This document shows, piece by piece, positions 8,740 to 16,309 of a DNA stretch of 64,000 nucleotides (positions within the stretch are counted from its first letter, which is position 1; every line of letters starts with the position of its first letter). The translations under genes were made by a program, and so were the position numbers. Source of the DNA: JAQWCH01 sp050952725 (lineage in GTDB: Bacteria > Bacillota_I > Bacilli_A > RFN20 > CAG-826). The stretch spans positions 930,001 to 994,000 of the forward strand of contig JBMNLN010000001.1 in NCBI GenBank assembly GCA_050952725.1, in the 5' to 3' direction. The notes under the pieces are model-generated. The model worked only from the letters and a program-made list of their open reading frames with translations. It did not search any database and was not told where the DNA came from.

Positions 8740-10026
8740 TTATTTTTTACCTCCCATCTTTTTAATGATTGCGGTAACTTCGATTACGTGAGGATCAGGG
8801 GGAGGAGGTGCGCAAACTTCAAGTGGCGCCTTTTTCTTCTTGCGCCACCTTTGAATGATTTCATAGAATAAGAGCGCAAAGGCCGAGCAATAGACGATAA
8901 CCGCGATGATAATATCGATAATTTCGGGTTTGAAACCATAAATTTGAATCGTATTCCCGCCGCGGCGAATAAAGGTGACAAATAAGGTCGAGAAGATAAT
9001 GCCAATCGGACTTGTTTGTCCGAGCAAGGCAATCGCAATACCATCGAAACCTTCGGGGCGAATTTCTTCGATAACCGCGTAGTTACTTCCAGAATTATAG
9101 GCACCAGAAGCGAGAATAAAAAAGGCACCACCTAAACCGGCTAATGCGCCCGCAATCAAAAATGATAAGGTGATTGAACGTTTTTCCGAGATGCCACCAT
9201 AACGGGCCGCCTCATGGTTAAAACCACATGCTTTGAGTTCATATCCGAGTTTGGTTTTATTTAAGATGATACTGATGATGATCGCAATCAAGATGGCAAT
9301 GATAAAGGCAATATCAACACTTGAGCCTTTGAAGATGGTTCGCAAACCTAAAGTCGGGGTAAATGCATTTTTACTTACAGTGACCGAAAGGTTGCGGTTG
9401 ATATCAAAAAGACCAATTCCAGACTTAATAATTTGGTTCACCATAAACATCCCGATATAGTTCATCATGATGCAGGTGATGACTTCATTGACACTAAAAA
9501 AAGCTTTGGCTAGTCCAGGGACTAAGCCCCAAATCAGCCCACCGATAATTCCCGCTAGACATGCGAGCATCCACAGCCAGGGACTTGGAATAGCTTTTAA
9601 AAGGACGCCGACCATCATCGCACAGAGCATTCCGACTGTGAATTGCCCGGATGCACCGATGTTAAAAAGGCCAGTTTTAAAGGCAAATCCAACCGCAAGC
9701 CCCGTCATCAGCAAGGGAGGCAACAAGCCGAGCCAGTTTCCGATTCCGGTTAAGCGTTGGCTAGGAAGAAAAATCCATCCTCCCAGCATCGTGTAAAACG
9801 AGGGGAAAGCCTCAGCGGGTCGCGAAACAATCATAATCACTAACCCAGCAATTAATCCCGCGACGATGGCGATTAAAGCCGGGGCGATTTTTTTCAAAAG
9901 ACCTTTAATTTTATTTTCTTTTTCTTGTGGAACCTCACCTTCGACATGGGGAGGTTGTTGATCGATTGAAGAGATATTGACTGGATTTTCTTCAATTGCC
10001 AAGTTTTTGGTTTTTTTGTTGTCCAT
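8740..10026 (-). CDS. nupP: Nucleoside ABC transporter permease (NupP/YufP type)
   Basis: Partner permease of nupQ. 428 residues: an about 50-residue soluble Lys/Glu-rich N-terminus, then about ten membrane segments. Family motifs: FKTGLFNIGASGQF and LKACGFNHEAARYGGI. A short charged C-terminal tail with a Pro stretch (CAPPPPDPH) is unlike the usual compact end. Overlaps nupO by 35 bases; the AGGAGG site lies inside the end of nupO, indicating coupled translation. Confidence 0.92.
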   Translation of the reverse strand: MDNKKTKNLAIEENPVNISSIDQQPPHVEGEVPQEKENKIKGLLKKIAPALIAIVAGLIAGLVIMIVSRPAEAFPSFYTMLGGWIFLPSQRLTGIGNWLGLLPPLLMTGLAVGFAFKTGLFNIGASGQFTVGMLCAMMVGVLLKAIPSPWLWMLACLAGIIGGLIWGLVPGLAKAFFSVNEVITCIMMNYIGMFMVNQIIKSGIGLFDINRNLSVTVSKNAFTPTLGLRTIFKGSSVDIAFIIAILIAIIISIILNKTKLGYELKACGFNHEAARYGGISEKRSITLSFLIAGALAGLGGAFFILASGAYNSGSNYAVIEEIRPEGFDGIAIALLGQTSPIGIIFSTLFVTFIRRGGNTIQIYGFKPEIIDIIIAVIVYCSAFALLFYEIIQRWRKKKKAPLEVCAPPPPDPHVIEVTAIIKKMGGKK

Positions 10027-11638
10027 CTTGGACCTTACCTCCTGCCATATAGATTCCTAACTCTTCGACATTAGTTTGTTTGGGATTAAGTTCAGCGACA
10101 ATGCGCCCTTCATACATCACCAGGATGCGATCGCTTAAATTCATCACCTCTTCAAGTTCAAGAGAAATCATTAAAACCGCTTTACCTTGATCGCGTTGAC
10201 GCACGACTTCGGCATGAATATATTCAACCGCTCCGACATCAAGGCCACGAGTTAGTTGAACGGCGACTAATAGATTCCCCCCGGTCGTGGTTTCTCGAGC
10301 GATAATCGCTTTTTGCTGATTGCCACCAGACATTGATCGAGCTAAGGTTTTAGCCCCTAAAGAAGCCCGAATGTCATAACGCGCAATTAAATCATCCGCA
10401 TGCTGATACATGCTGACAAAATTAAGAAAACCATATTTGCTAAAAGGGGCCTTATGATATTTTTTTAAAGCGAGATTTTGGGCTAAATCATAATCGAGCA
10501 CCAGACCGTGCCGATGCCGATCTTCGGGAATATGGGAAACTCCTTTTTCATTGCGGTAATGAATGGTCTTATTGGTAATATCCTCGCCATTTAGGTAAAT
10601 GTGGCCTGATTCAACATTGACAAGTCCAGTGATGGCTTTGGCAACATCGCTTTGCCCATTCCCTTCAATTCCCGCTAAACAGACAATTTCTCCTTCATGG
10701 ACAGAAAAACTCACATCATTGACGATGTTTTTCTTGCTAAAGAAGTTTTTCACCATGAGATTTTCCACCCTTAGGGTTTCTTTCCCCGGAACTGCTGGTT
10801 GTTTATTGACGGTTAATTCCACATCGCGACCGACCATCATGCGCGATAATTCTTCAATTGAAGTCTGGTCTTTATCAACGGTTCCGATTAATTTTCCTTT
10901 GCGAAGTACGGTCACGCGATCGGCGACCATCATGATTTCATTTAGTTTATGAGTGATAAAGAGAATTGATTTTCCCTCTTGCGCCATGCCTTGCATGATT
11001 CCCATTAACTCTTCAATTTCTTGAGGGGTTAAGACGGCAGTCGGTTCATCGAAAATCAAAATATCATTATCGCGATAGAGCATTTTAATAATCTCGGTGC
11101 GCTGCTGCATTCCAACCGAGATATTTTCGACTTTCGCATCTAAATCAACGTGTAATTTATAGCGATTAGCAATTTCTTTAATTCGTTCTCGCGCCTTTTT
11201 TCGATTTAAAATCCCCGCCTTTTCGGCTGGTTCAGCCCCGAGGATGATGTTGTCTAAAACGGTGAAAACTTCAACTAATTTAAAATGCTGATGGACCATG
11301 CCAATGCCCAGAGCATTCGCGTCGTTAGGATTATGAATTTCCACGCGTTTTCCTTCTTTATATATTTCGCCTTTCTCAGGTTTATAGATGCCAAAAAGCA
11401 CGCTCATTAGCGTCGATTTTCCTGCACCGTTTTCCCCGAGAAGGGCGTGAATTTCACCTTTTTTTAATGTCAAAGAAATATCGTCATTGGCGATGATTCC
11501 CGGGAATTCCTTGGTGATATGTCGCATTTCAATCACATAAGGGGAATCAGTTTGAATCGTTGATGGAACACGTGAGTTTTCTCCCTTGACGATCAGTTCA
11601 TCAACTGGTTTGATTTCATGTTTGGGTTTATTTTGCAT
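9992..11638 (-). CDS. nupO: Nucleoside ABC transporter ATP-binding protein (NupO/YufO type)
   Basis: Double ABC ATPase, 548 residues, of the RbsA/BMP-transporter class. First domain: Walker A GENGAGKST, signature SVGMQQR, Walker B ILIFDEPTAVL. Second domain: Walker A-like IEGNGQSD, signature SGGNQQK, and VAVQLTRGLDVG in place of a canonical Walker B, so the second site is degenerate, as is common in this family. There is an extra about 35-residue N-terminal segment before the ABC fold, and the ribosome site before the ATG is weak. Separated from nupN by an intergenic hairpin. Confidence 0.94.
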   Translation of the reverse strand: MQNKPKHEIKPVDELIVKGENSRVPSTIQTDSPYVIEMRHITKEFPGIIANDDISLTLKKGEIHALLGENGAGKSTLMSVLFGIYKPEKGEIYKEGKRVEIHNPNDANALGIGMVHQHFKLVEVFTVLDNIILGAEPAEKAGILNRKKARERIKEIANRYKLHVDLDAKVENISVGMQQRTEIIKMLYRDNDILIFDEPTAVLTPQEIEELMGIMQGMAQEGKSILFITHKLNEIMMVADRVTVLRKGKLIGTVDKDQTSIEELSRMMVGRDVELTVNKQPAVPGKETLRVENLMVKNFFSKKNIVNDVSFSVHEGEIVCLAGIEGNGQSDVAKAITGLVNVESGHIYLNGEDITNKTIHYRNEKGVSHIPEDRHRHGLVLDYDLAQNLALKKYHKAPFSKYGFLNFVSMYQHADDLIARYDIRASLGAKTLARSMSGGNQQKAIIARETTTGGNLLVAVQLTRGLDVGAVEYIHAEVVRQRDQGKAVLMISLELEEVMNLSDRILVMYEGRIVAELNPKQTNVEELGIYMAGGKVQDGQQKNQKLGN

Positions 11639-11678
11639 AAAGTGCTCAATATAAAAAAAGAAGATTAGTTAGTGAGAA

Positions 11679-11701
11679 GGGGCAAGGAAAATCCCTGCCC
11701 C
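11679..11701 (-). terminator. Intergenic hairpin between nupN and nupO
   Basis: Ten-base-pair stem (GGGGCAGGGA / TCCTTGCCCC on the RNA strand, one G-U) with a 3-base loop and only a weak U tract after it. Likely a partial terminator or 3' stabiliser that leaves more mRNA for the binding protein than for the transporter subunits. Confidence 0.6.
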
Positions 11702-11717
11702 TATGTATTTTTATAAA

Positions 11718-12854
11718 TTAGGCTTCGTAGGTGACGGTAATCTTGGTCAAGACTTCATCGAGAGCTTCAACCGTAGCTTTAGCGTTGGCAGCTTTTTCTT
11801 CATCGGTATCGCCTTCGACGAGATAGTTTTCGGGTAAGCGCGCCGCGACGTCGACAGTACCATCGACTAATTTAGCAAAGACGGCTTGATACTCCGCCAA
11901 GGTGAAGGTTTCAAATTTCCAGCTTTCTTCTTTGGTTGGTAAGCCAACTCCATCTTTACTGGCATCGAGATTCCAGGTGGTGCCACCTTCCCAAGTGCCA
12001 TCATAGTGAGCGGTTAAAGCTTGAATAACCGATGCGGCTAAACCTTTAACGGCCGAGGTAATCACCGTGTCTGACATATGACCTTGGTCAACGTCAACGC
12101 CGATGACCTTGCCATTTTTACCTTCAGCTGCTTGCATGACCGATAACCCAACCGCACCACCGCAAGCAAAGATAATTTCTGAACCAGATTGATACCAGGT
12201 TTCAGCTTTCGATAATGCTTCAAGCGAGGCTTTAAAGTTACCAGTATAGTGGTATTTAACCGGGATAATTTCGGTCAATCCCAGTTCAGTGGCGGCATCA
12301 TCAATTCCGATTAAGTAGCCAAGTCCGAAGCGTTTGACCGCGGGGACGGCCATTCCGCCCATAAAGGCTAACTTGCGATAACCATCTTTAACAGCGGCAT
12401 AGCCGGCTAAGTAGCCCGATTGTTCCTCAGCGTATAAAATCGGTTGGACATTCGCATTGGTTTTGAATTCGGAGTAATCGCCACTATGTGGTTCACCGTC
12501 AAGCAAAATAAAGTGGACATCGGGGTATTTATCTTGGCAGATGAAGATCGGCTCTTCAAACAAATAGCCTGGGGTGACGACAACTTTCGCGCCATTGTTG
12601 ACCGCGAGATCGATCATTTCGACATATTCGGTCGTGCTTTGGCCGCCGGGTTTGTAGTATTGATGGGAAATGCCGTGCTCTTTTGCATAGGCTTTAACCC
12701 CTTCCCATGCCCCTTGGTTAAAGGATTGATCGTCGATATCACCAAGGTCGGTGATAAGGGCGATTTCGTAGTTTTTGGGTCCACATGAAGTAAGACCGGC
12801 GACGAGTCCTAGCGCCGCAAACGCAACAAATCCGACATTTTTGATTTTTTTCAT
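11718..12854 (-). CDS. nupN: BMP-family nucleoside-binding lipoprotein (NupN type)
   Basis: Extracellular substrate-binding lipoprotein of the importer. 378 residues; signal sequence with lipobox LTSC (Cys about residue 24), followed by the family hallmark ITDLGDIDDQSFNQGAWEG. Later motifs include YAEEQSGYLAGYAA, FMGGMAVPAVKRFGLGY and VIGVDVDQ, all typical of BmpA/Med/PnrA proteins that bind purine nucleosides. Starts with an AGGAGG site and is the first gene of the operon behind its own promoter. Lipid attachment would depend on LspA encoded at 61079. Confidence 0.95.
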   Translation of the reverse strand: MKKIKNVGFVAFAALGLVAGLTSCGPKNYEIALITDLGDIDDQSFNQGAWEGVKAYAKEHGISHQYYKPGGQSTTEYVEMIDLAVNNGAKVVVTPGYLFEEPIFICQDKYPDVHFILLDGEPHSGDYSEFKTNANVQPILYAEEQSGYLAGYAAVKDGYRKLAFMGGMAVPAVKRFGLGYLIGIDDAATELGLTEIIPVKYHYTGNFKASLEALSKAETWYQSGSEIIFACGGAVGLSVMQAAEGKNGKVIGVDVDQGHMSDTVITSAVKGLAASVIQALTAHYDGTWEGGTTWNLDASKDGVGLPTKEESWKFETFTLAEYQAVFAKLVDGTVDVAARLPENYLVEGDTDEEKAANAKATVEALDEVLTKITVTYEA

Positions 12855-12954
12855 AGTTTCCTCCTTTTCTAATTTTGAAATAATGAAAAAATCGCAAAAG
12901 AAAATTTCATTGATTTAATCAATATGCCAAACGAGTTTGTTCCTTTGGGAAAAA

Positions 12955-12982
12955 ATTATAATCCATGAAATCATCTCTGCAA
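12955..12982 (-). promoter_or_regulatory. Promoter of nupNOPQ
   Basis: Minus strand TTGCAG (12982-12977), 16-base spacer, perfect TATAAT (12960-12955). The leader is about 95 nt; I see no purine riboswitch in it. The rest of 12855-13083 shows nothing else. Confidence 0.65.
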
Positions 12983-13083
12983 TTTAAATATAAACTATTT
13001 TCAAATAATTGTGAAAGGGTTTCTTGATTAAAGCGGTTACTTTCCAAAAAGTGATATCGCGGACTTCCCATCTTTCCATTCAA

Positions 13084-13111
13084 AGAAAAAGCCCATCATT
13101 TTGAAGGGCTG
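13084..13111 (-). terminator. Terminator of infC-rpmI-rplT
   Basis: AGCCC / GGGCT stem (13090-13110) followed on the minus strand by a T run. Confidence 0.85.
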
Positions 13112-13137
13112 ATTTTGAATATTTTTTAAGATTATAA

Positions 13138-13494
13138 CTACTTTAGTTGGGCTTTTGCCGTATCGACTAACTTGGTGAAAGCTGCGCCATCATGAATTGC
13201 GAGTTCACTCAACATTTTGCGATTGATATCGATGTTGGCTAAGCGCAAGCCATTCATAAACCGACTATACGAGATATCGTTATTCCGGCAAGCGGCGTTA
13301 ATTCGACGAATCCAGAGTTTGCGCATCTCGCGTTTTAATTTCTTGCGATCGATATAGGAATAGCGATGGGAGCGCATCACTTGCTCATTGGCAGTCCTAA
13401 AAAGTAATTTCTTTGAACCAAAATAACCTTTGGCTTGTTTTAAAATTCTCTTTCGCCGCGCCCGGGTTTGGACGCTATTTTTGACTCGTGCCAT
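13138..13494 (-). CDS. rplT: 50S ribosomal protein L20
   Basis: Early 23S rRNA-binding protein, and in Bacillus the repressor of the infC operon. 118 residues, normal length: basic ARVKNSVQTRARRKRILKQAKGYFGSKK N-terminal helix region beginning after Met, then the globular RNA-binding part (MRKLWIRRINAA, SYSRFMNGL, NIDINRKMLSELA). Good AGGAGG site. Last gene of infC-rpmI-rplT, 10 bases after rpmI, and followed by a terminator. Confidence 0.98.
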   Translation of the reverse strand: MARVKNSVQTRARRKRILKQAKGYFGSKKLLFRTANEQVMRSHRYSYIDRKKLKREMRKLWIRRINAACRNNDISYSRFMNGLRLANIDINRKMLSELAIHDGAAFTKLVDTAKAQLK

Positions 13495-13504
13495 AATCTA
13501 CCTC

Positions 13505-13699
13505 CTACTTGGAAACCATATGCTTAATCCGCTTCACATCGGAGGGATGGACTAAGGTTGATTTACGTAAATGTCTTTTTTGTTTTTGGGTTTTGCGGGG
13601 GGCAAGGTGAGAAACATACGCATGGTGACGTATTAATTTGCCCGTTCCTGTAACTTTAATCCGCTTCATTAAGGCGCGGTTACTCTTCATTTTTGGCAT
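13505..13699 (-). CDS. rpmI: 50S ribosomal protein L35
   Basis: Small basic large-subunit protein, 64 residues, normal for the family. Begins MPKMKSNRALMKRIKVTGTGK, with the typical LAPRKTQKQKRHLRK core. Lies between infC and rplT with an AGGAGG site, the universal order of this operon. Confidence 0.98.
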   Translation of the reverse strand: MPKMKSNRALMKRIKVTGTGKLIRHHAYVSHLAPRKTQKQKRHLRKSTLVHPSDVKRIKHMVSK

Positions 13700-13712
13700 A
13701 ACTAACTTCCTC

Positions 13713-14279
13713 CTACTTTTTGTGCTTCGATGCTAAAATGGCGTTTAAGAACCGACCTTCCATATAAGGCTTTTTCTCTACGGTGGCGTGTTCTTCGACT
13801 TGAGCGATGAAATTATCCATCACGGCTTCCCCGACATCGATATGCGACATCTGACGACCGCGGAATCGAATCGCAACTTTGACGCGATTGCCTTCTTTTA
13901 AGAAGCGGATTGCCGCTTGAACTTTGACGTTCAAATCATGGGTATCGATAACTGGGGTCATCCGCACTTCTTTTAACTCCACGATTTTTTGATTGCGCTT
14001 GATCTCTTTCGCGCGTTTTTGCTCTTCAAACCGGTATTTCCCGTAGTTGAGAATTTTACAGACGGGGGGATTGGCATTAGGAGCGACGCAGAACAAGTCG
14101 AGATTATACTTATCCTGAGCCAGAGCAATCGCTTCATTACGAGACATAATCCCCAGTTGGTTACCATCAGGATCGATGACCCTGACTTCTCGCGCGCGAA
14201 TGTTTTCGTTAATGGGATCGACAGCGCGAACGGGTCGTTGCCGTGAGTTTCGGTTGAAATTCCTAGATATAGACATCAT
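13713..14279 (-). CDS. infC: Translation initiation factor IF-3
   Basis: Binds the 30S subunit, blocks 50S joining and proofreads start codons. About 188 residues: N-terminal domain with INENIRAREVRVIDPDG and linker CVAPNANPPVCKILNYGKYR, C-terminal domain with KVAIRFRGRQMSHID. Start choice is odd: AAAGGAGG directly abuts ATG at 14279, leaving 0 bases to the first ATG and 3 to the second, while an in-frame ATA at 14270 has 9-base spacing. IF-3 genes often use a rare start for autoregulation, so the true start may be AUA. First gene of the operon. Confidence 0.96.
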   Translation of the reverse strand: MMSISRNFNRNSRQRPVRAVDPINENIRAREVRVIDPDGNQLGIMSRNEAIALAQDKYNLDLFCVAPNANPPVCKILNYGKYRFEEQKRAKEIKRNQKIVELKEVRMTPVIDTHDLNVKVQAAIRFLKEGNRVKVAIRFRGRQMSHIDVGEAVMDNFIAQVEEHATVEKKPYMEGRFLNAILASKHKK

Positions 14280-14418
14280 CCTCCTTTGTTAGGATTAAAG
14301 AAAACGGGTGCGAGAGTGCGCCCGTTAATAAATGATTTGCATCATGTGACATTGACCAACCTAGCGAACCAAGTCTGGTGAGAAGCGGGCGCCTCTTCTT
14401 TCCACATATTCTTTAAGC
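14280..14418 (-). promoter_or_regulatory. infC leader with attenuator (L20-type leader)
   Basis: About 139-nt leader. Near its end the RNA forms an ACGGG...CCCGT hairpin followed by TTTTCTTT (plus positions 14294-14326), a transcription terminator 10-15 bases before the ribosome site. The segment GCGCCCG further upstream (plus positions 14386-14392) is exactly complementary to CGGGCGC in the 5' arm of that terminator (14318-14324), giving a 7-bp antiterminator. In Bacillus this operon is attenuated through L20; by position this is the same kind of leader. Confidence 0.75.
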
Positions 14419-14424
14419 GAATGC

Positions 14425-14453
14425 ATCTTATCATGCCAGGGAATTCATGTCAA
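14425..14453 (-). promoter_or_regulatory. Promoter of infC-rpmI-rplT
   Basis: Minus strand TTGACA (14453-14448), 17-base spacer, TAAGAT (14430-14425); near-consensus. Confidence 0.85.
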
Positions 14454-14505
14454 ATAGATAAATGCCAATTTTCGTTAAAATATTCGCTGAGGCTCATCTT
14501 GATTT

Positions 14506-14533
14506 TTTGAGAAAATACCCCCACACTTTATAT
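14506..14533 (+). promoter_or_regulatory. Putative promoter of the endonuclease I gene
   Basis: TTGAGA (14506-14511), 16-base spacer, TATATA (14528-14533), shortly before the gene. Back to back with the infC promoter. Confidence 0.5.
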
Positions 14534-14557
14534 ATAACCTGAATTGAGGCCAAGACC

Positions 14558-16231
14558 ATGAAAAAATCACTTAGTTTTCTCACTCTGCTCATCTTAGTGC
14601 TCACCCTTTCCAGTTGTGGAAAACCGAAAGCATCTGAAGTTTCCAGCGATAGTGAAATTTCCTCTACAACCAGTATCAGCGCGGATTCCTCTTTCAGTAG
14701 TGAAGAAGAAAGTTCTAGTGAAGAGAGTTCTAGTGAAGAGAGTTCTAGTGAAGCGATTACTTCCAGTGAACCACTAGCGGTAACTTACACATTTACGCTA
14801 ACAATTGAAGGTTTAGGCCAAGTCATCGGCTCCCCAAGTGGCTCCTATCCAGAAAATACGAAGATTGAACTGAGCGCCACTGCCGATGAAGGCCATAAAT
14901 TTCAAGGATTTTATGAAGGTGATGTTTTACAATCCTGGCCTCGTGACTATCAGTTCTCCTTAGTCAAAGATACAGTGCTTGTTGCCAAATTTGTCGATCA
15001 AGCCTCAATAAATTATGTTCCACAAGTTTTCGCTCATAAATTTCTCCACGGTAATTTTTCGGGGACAGGCTATGATACTAGTCCTGGTAAAAAACTAATC
15101 AATGGCCTGACTTGGTCCTACGATGCTTTTACCTATTTAGGGCAATCTTCCGATGGCATTCAAGTTGGAAGTCAGAAACAACCGCAAAAAACCCCGTGGA
15201 CCTTATCGACCAATTTTCAAGAAGAAGTGGTCATCACCTCAATCGCTTATGGTGGGAAAAATCCCGTGCCCGTCCAATTGGAAATAACGGGAACCGATTT
15301 TACTTTTTCCGAAACCATTACGAATTCCACTTATGAGATGTTTAATTTTGATGACCTGGAGTATCGGACGAGTACTTTTACCCTTTCGCTTTGCACAAGT
15401 GGCAACAGGGCTTTCTATTTTGATTATCTGAAAATCGCCTGCTTAGTTGATGAAGCCTCCCCCTTGCAGTTAAAAACCGATTGCGATACTGTATCCCCTG
15501 CTGTTCCTGGGCAAAATGGGGTTCCCGTTACAGCATATGCCTTGACGACCAAAGAAGAATACTACGCGGGGGTTAATCTCGAACTGACCGAGACCGCCTT
15601 ATTAAATGAACTCAATGCCAAAATCTCGGTGATGACGATGTATAGTTACGGGACCGATACCAATATCATGCTCTATACCGATGCTAAGGTTGAAGATGGG
15701 CGTTATCTCTATGGGATTTATGATGGGGATGACATCGCCGCGACCAATAGCGGCGTGTGGAATAAAGAACATGTTTGGGCTTGTTCAATGATGGGACTGG
15801 GCGGGAGTAGCCGGCCGAGTTCAAGTACGAAAAACAAGTCATCCGATTTACACAATCTCCGTGTTAGTTGTCAAAATAGCAACGGGGCGCATGGCAATAA
15901 ATTTTTCGATGAAACTAACACTGCCATCACCTTCTTTCCCAATATTAGCGGCACTCCGAATGCAGCGCACAATTACGCTGGTGATCATCGCGGCGATGTC
16001 GCCCGCATCCTCTTCTATATGGCGACGCGGTATCTAGAATTGCATCTAAATGACGAGCTTGATGTCGCTGATGAGATGTCGATGGGAAAATTATCAACTC
16101 TGCTTGAATGGAACACCCTCGATCCCGTAGATGCGTTTGAAATTCAAAGAAATAATCGCATCTTTGAATATCAGGGAAATCGCAACCCGTTCATCGACTA
16201 TCCCGAACTCGCTACGGCGATTTGGGGCTAA
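14558..16231 (+). CDS. Surface endonuclease I-family lipoprotein
   Basis: Predicted cell-surface DNase, 557 residues. Order: signal peptide with lipobox LSSC (Cys about residue 20); a Ser/Glu-rich linker (about 25-70) built from tandem EESSSE repeats; one InlB-type beta repeat (about 72-145, TIEGLGQVIGSPSGSY..GFYEGD); a beta-rich domain of unknown type (about 150-300); and an EndA/NucM endonuclease I domain (about 335-557) with WNKEHVWACSMM (catalytic His), SSDLHNL, GDVARILFYMATRY, and NRIFEYQGNRNPFIDYPE at the end. A likely job is breaking down external DNA for nucleoside uptake by an importer such as nupNOPQ; that link is inference. Own promoter and terminator. Confidence 0.9.
   Translation: MKKSLSFLTLLILVLTLSSCGKPKASEVSSDSEISSTTSISADSSFSSEEESSSEESSSEESSSEAITSSEPLAVTYTFTLTIEGLGQVIGSPSGSYPENTKIELSATADEGHKFQGFYEGDVLQSWPRDYQFSLVKDTVLVAKFVDQASINYVPQVFAHKFLHGNFSGTGYDTSPGKKLINGLTWSYDAFTYLGQSSDGIQVGSQKQPQKTPWTLSTNFQEEVVITSIAYGGKNPVPVQLEITGTDFTFSETITNSTYEMFNFDDLEYRTSTFTLSLCTSGNRAFYFDYLKIACLVDEASPLQLKTDCDTVSPAVPGQNGVPVTAYALTTKEEYYAGVNLELTETALLNELNAKISVMTMYSYGTDTNIMLYTDAKVEDGRYLYGIYDGDDIAATNSGVWNKEHVWACSMMGLGGSSRPSSSTKNKSSDLHNLRVSCQNSNGAHGNKFFDETNTAITFFPNISGTPNAAHNYAGDHRGDVARILFYMATRYLELHLNDELDVADEMSMGKLSTLLEWNTLDPVDAFEIQRNNRIFEYQGNRNPFIDYPELATAIWG
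14711..14755 (+). repeat. Three tandem 15-bp coding repeats
   Basis: Unit AGTTCTAGTGAAGAG at 14711, 14726 and 14741, the last with a two-base change at its end. It encodes the Ser/Glu linker of the surface nuclease, in frame, so copy-number change would alter linker length by five residues without a frameshift. Confidence 0.9.
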
Positions 16232-16250
16232 TATATAAAAAAACTATACA

Positions 16251-16286
16251 AAAAGGCGGTGTTTTCAATGATTGCACCGCCCTTTA
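16251..16286. terminator. Terminator between the nuclease gene and thrS
   Basis: GGCGGTG / CACCGCC (16255-16261 with 16275-16281). On the minus strand it is followed by TTTTT, a strong terminator for thrS; on the plus strand by CTTTAATTT, weaker. Confidence 0.85.
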
Positions 16287-16309
16287 ATTTGGTTTGATCG
16301 AACGATAAA

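Noticed and set aside
12855..12950. Purine riboswitch before the nucleoside importer
   Set aside because: No conserved three-way junction elements or terminator could be recognised in the 95-nt leader.
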